DNA of 64,000 bases from Steromphala cineraria (lineage: Eukaryota > Mollusca > Gastropoda > Trochida > Trochidae). Both the position numbers and the translations under genes were made by a program. The stretch spans positions 2,170,001 to 2,234,000 of the forward strand of contig OU744730.1 in NCBI GenBank assembly GCA_916613615.1, given 5' to 3'. The notes beneath the pieces are model-generated. The model was not told where the DNA came from. It did no database searches and worked only from the letters and a program-made list of their open reading frames with translations. Positions 62,901-64,000 of this stretch are shown here, piece after piece. The stretch's first letter is position 1, and the number at the start of each line of letters is the position of its first letter.

Positions 62901-64000
62901 TAAAGAACAGTTTCTGCCCATTTTCAATCAAAATATTGAAAGTTATGTTTTTGATGAAAAATGCAAAGCCTATATCTGTATAACCTGAATTCAGATTTTT
63001 CAATATACGTCTAAATAAAAGGTCTTAGAAATCAATTTGTGCGCATCTCTACATGCTCGCTACACCTTTACGAACAGTTCTGCCCATTTTTAATCAAAAT
63101 TTTGAAAGTCATGTTTTTGGTGAAAAATGCAAAGCCTATATCTGTATAACCTGAATTCAGATTTTTCAATATGCGTCAAAATAAAAGGTCTTAGAAATCA
63201 ATTTGTGCGCATCTCTAAATGCTCGCTACACCTTTACGAACAGTTTCTGCCCATTTTTAATCAAAATTTTGAAATCATGTTTTTCGTAGAAAATGCAGTG
63301 GATGTCTGTGTAGGGTTCTCTCCCTTGTTCAATTAACACTGGTCATTTTAAGTGAAAATAAAAGGTCTTAAAAATCAGATTTTGCAAATCTCTACATGCT
63401 TGGTACACCTTAAAGAACAGTTTCTGCCCATTTTCAATCAAAATATTGAAAGTCATGTTTTTGATGAAAAATGCAAAGCCTATATCTGTGTAACCTGAAT
63501 TCAGATTTTTCAATATACGTCAAAATAAAAGGTCTTATAAATCAATTTGTGAGCATCTCTACATGCTCGCTACACCTTTACGAACAGTTTCTGCCCATTT
63601 TTAATCAAAATTTTGAAAGTCATGTTTCTGGTGAAAAATGCAAAGCCTATATCTGTATAACCTGAATTCAGATCTTTCAATATGCGTCAAAATAAAAGGT
63701 CTTAGAAATCAATTTGTGCGCATCTCTACATGCTCGCTACACCTTTACGAACAGTTTCTGCCCATTTTTAATCAAAATTTTGAAAGTCATGTTTTTGGTA
63801 GAAAATGCAGTGGATGTCTGTGTTGGGTTCTCTCCCTTGTTCAATTAACACTGGTCATTTTAAGTGAAAATAAAAGGTCTTAAAAATCAGTTTTTGCAAA
63901 TCTCTACATGCTTGGTACACCTTAAAGAACAGTTTCTGCCCATTTTCAATCAAAATATTGAAAGTTAGGTTTTTGATGAAAAATGCAAAGCCTATATCTG
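59946..64000 (+). repeat. Higher-order repeat, 2045 bp, two copies (second cut by window end)
   Basis: Everything from 59946 to about 61955 recurs at 61991-64000 with a constant offset of 2045. Shared private variants include TCTGTGCATTTTAATAAC (60692 and 62737), GAAATCATGTTTTTCG (61227 and 63272), CATGTTTCTGGTG (61577 and 63622), CAGATCTTTCAATATGCG and TCTAAATGCTCGC. The copies look essentially identical by eye, making this the youngest duplication in the window. The length fits eight A plus four B monomers minus three bases. Confidence 0.95.

Larger units (their letters stand above)
53589..64000 (+). repeat. Satellite array, right block (same monomers, same strand)
   Basis: About 10.4 kb of the same A and B monomers, beginning exactly where the left block stopped (TATATCTATATAACC continues GCAAAGCC) and running off the window. 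Variants such as AGATATCAATTT and GTTCATTTAACAC, seen at 41560-41705 just left of the insert, recur at 54492-54636 and 56197-56341. The insert therefore interrupts one continuous array. Confidence 0.95.

Noticed and set aside
3905..63883. Dozens of similar short open frames (63-137 codons) starting MQSLYLYNLNSDF across the satellite
   Set aside because: They are translations of the A and B monomers. The 345-bp AB unit is a multiple of three and so keeps frame, but stops recur in every unit. The longer frames arise from one-base indels, and the variation between copies shows no sign of protein constraint.
3438..64000. Telomeric repeats or a CENP-B box in the satellite
   Set aside because: No TTAGGG-type run was seen, and no 17-bp stretch fits the CENP-B pattern.

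Overview
This window is eukaryotic, AT-rich and almost free of genes. It is dominated by one large satellite array that a long transposon-like element interrupts. The retroelement debris (LINE 3' ends with microsatellite tails, tRNA-headed SINE-like copies, Penelope-type fold-back fragments with a hammerhead-like motif) fits a marine invertebrate, most plausibly a mollusc. That taxonomic guess is inference only. I see no intact protein-coding gene.

Layout: (1) 1-3437 is AT-rich sequence holding two copies of a dispersed repeat, an AT-rich minisatellite (2229-3090) and a GC-rich short-repeat tract (3286-3416). It ends in a CAGT-type terminus next to TA, so I read it as the right end of a mobile element that starts outside the window. 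(2) 3438-41850 is a head-to-tail satellite array on the + strand. It has two monomer types, A (167 bp) and B (178 bp), which share a 120-bp block and differ in an alternative module of 47 or 58 bp. The monomers form units of 345 bp (AB), 512 bp (AAB) and longer higher-order repeats of 1.2, 1.88 and 2.39 kb, plus dispersed block duplications. (3) 41852-53588 is an 11,737-bp insert with imperfect terminal inverted repeats starting CAGTTAA, flanked by a duplicated TA. Its interior holds LINE fragments, fold-back elements, SINE-like heads and microsatellites, and no recognisable transposase. (4) 53589-64000 is the same satellite, same strand and same higher-order register, with units of 1705 bp and 2045 bp. 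It runs off the end of the window.

How the parts relate: the two satellite blocks were one array before the insertion. The next 1705-bp unit, at 55294, carries the uninterrupted site with a single TA, so the event can be read base by base. Inside the insert, a second nested event can be read the same way: a fold-back element with an 8-bp target duplication splits a LINE reverse-transcriptase C-terminus, and the reading frame rejoins exactly when the insertion is discounted. Nothing here forms an operon or pathway. The interest lies in satellite organisation, the two transposon termini of similar architecture that bound satellite DNA, and the ribozyme-like fold-backs.
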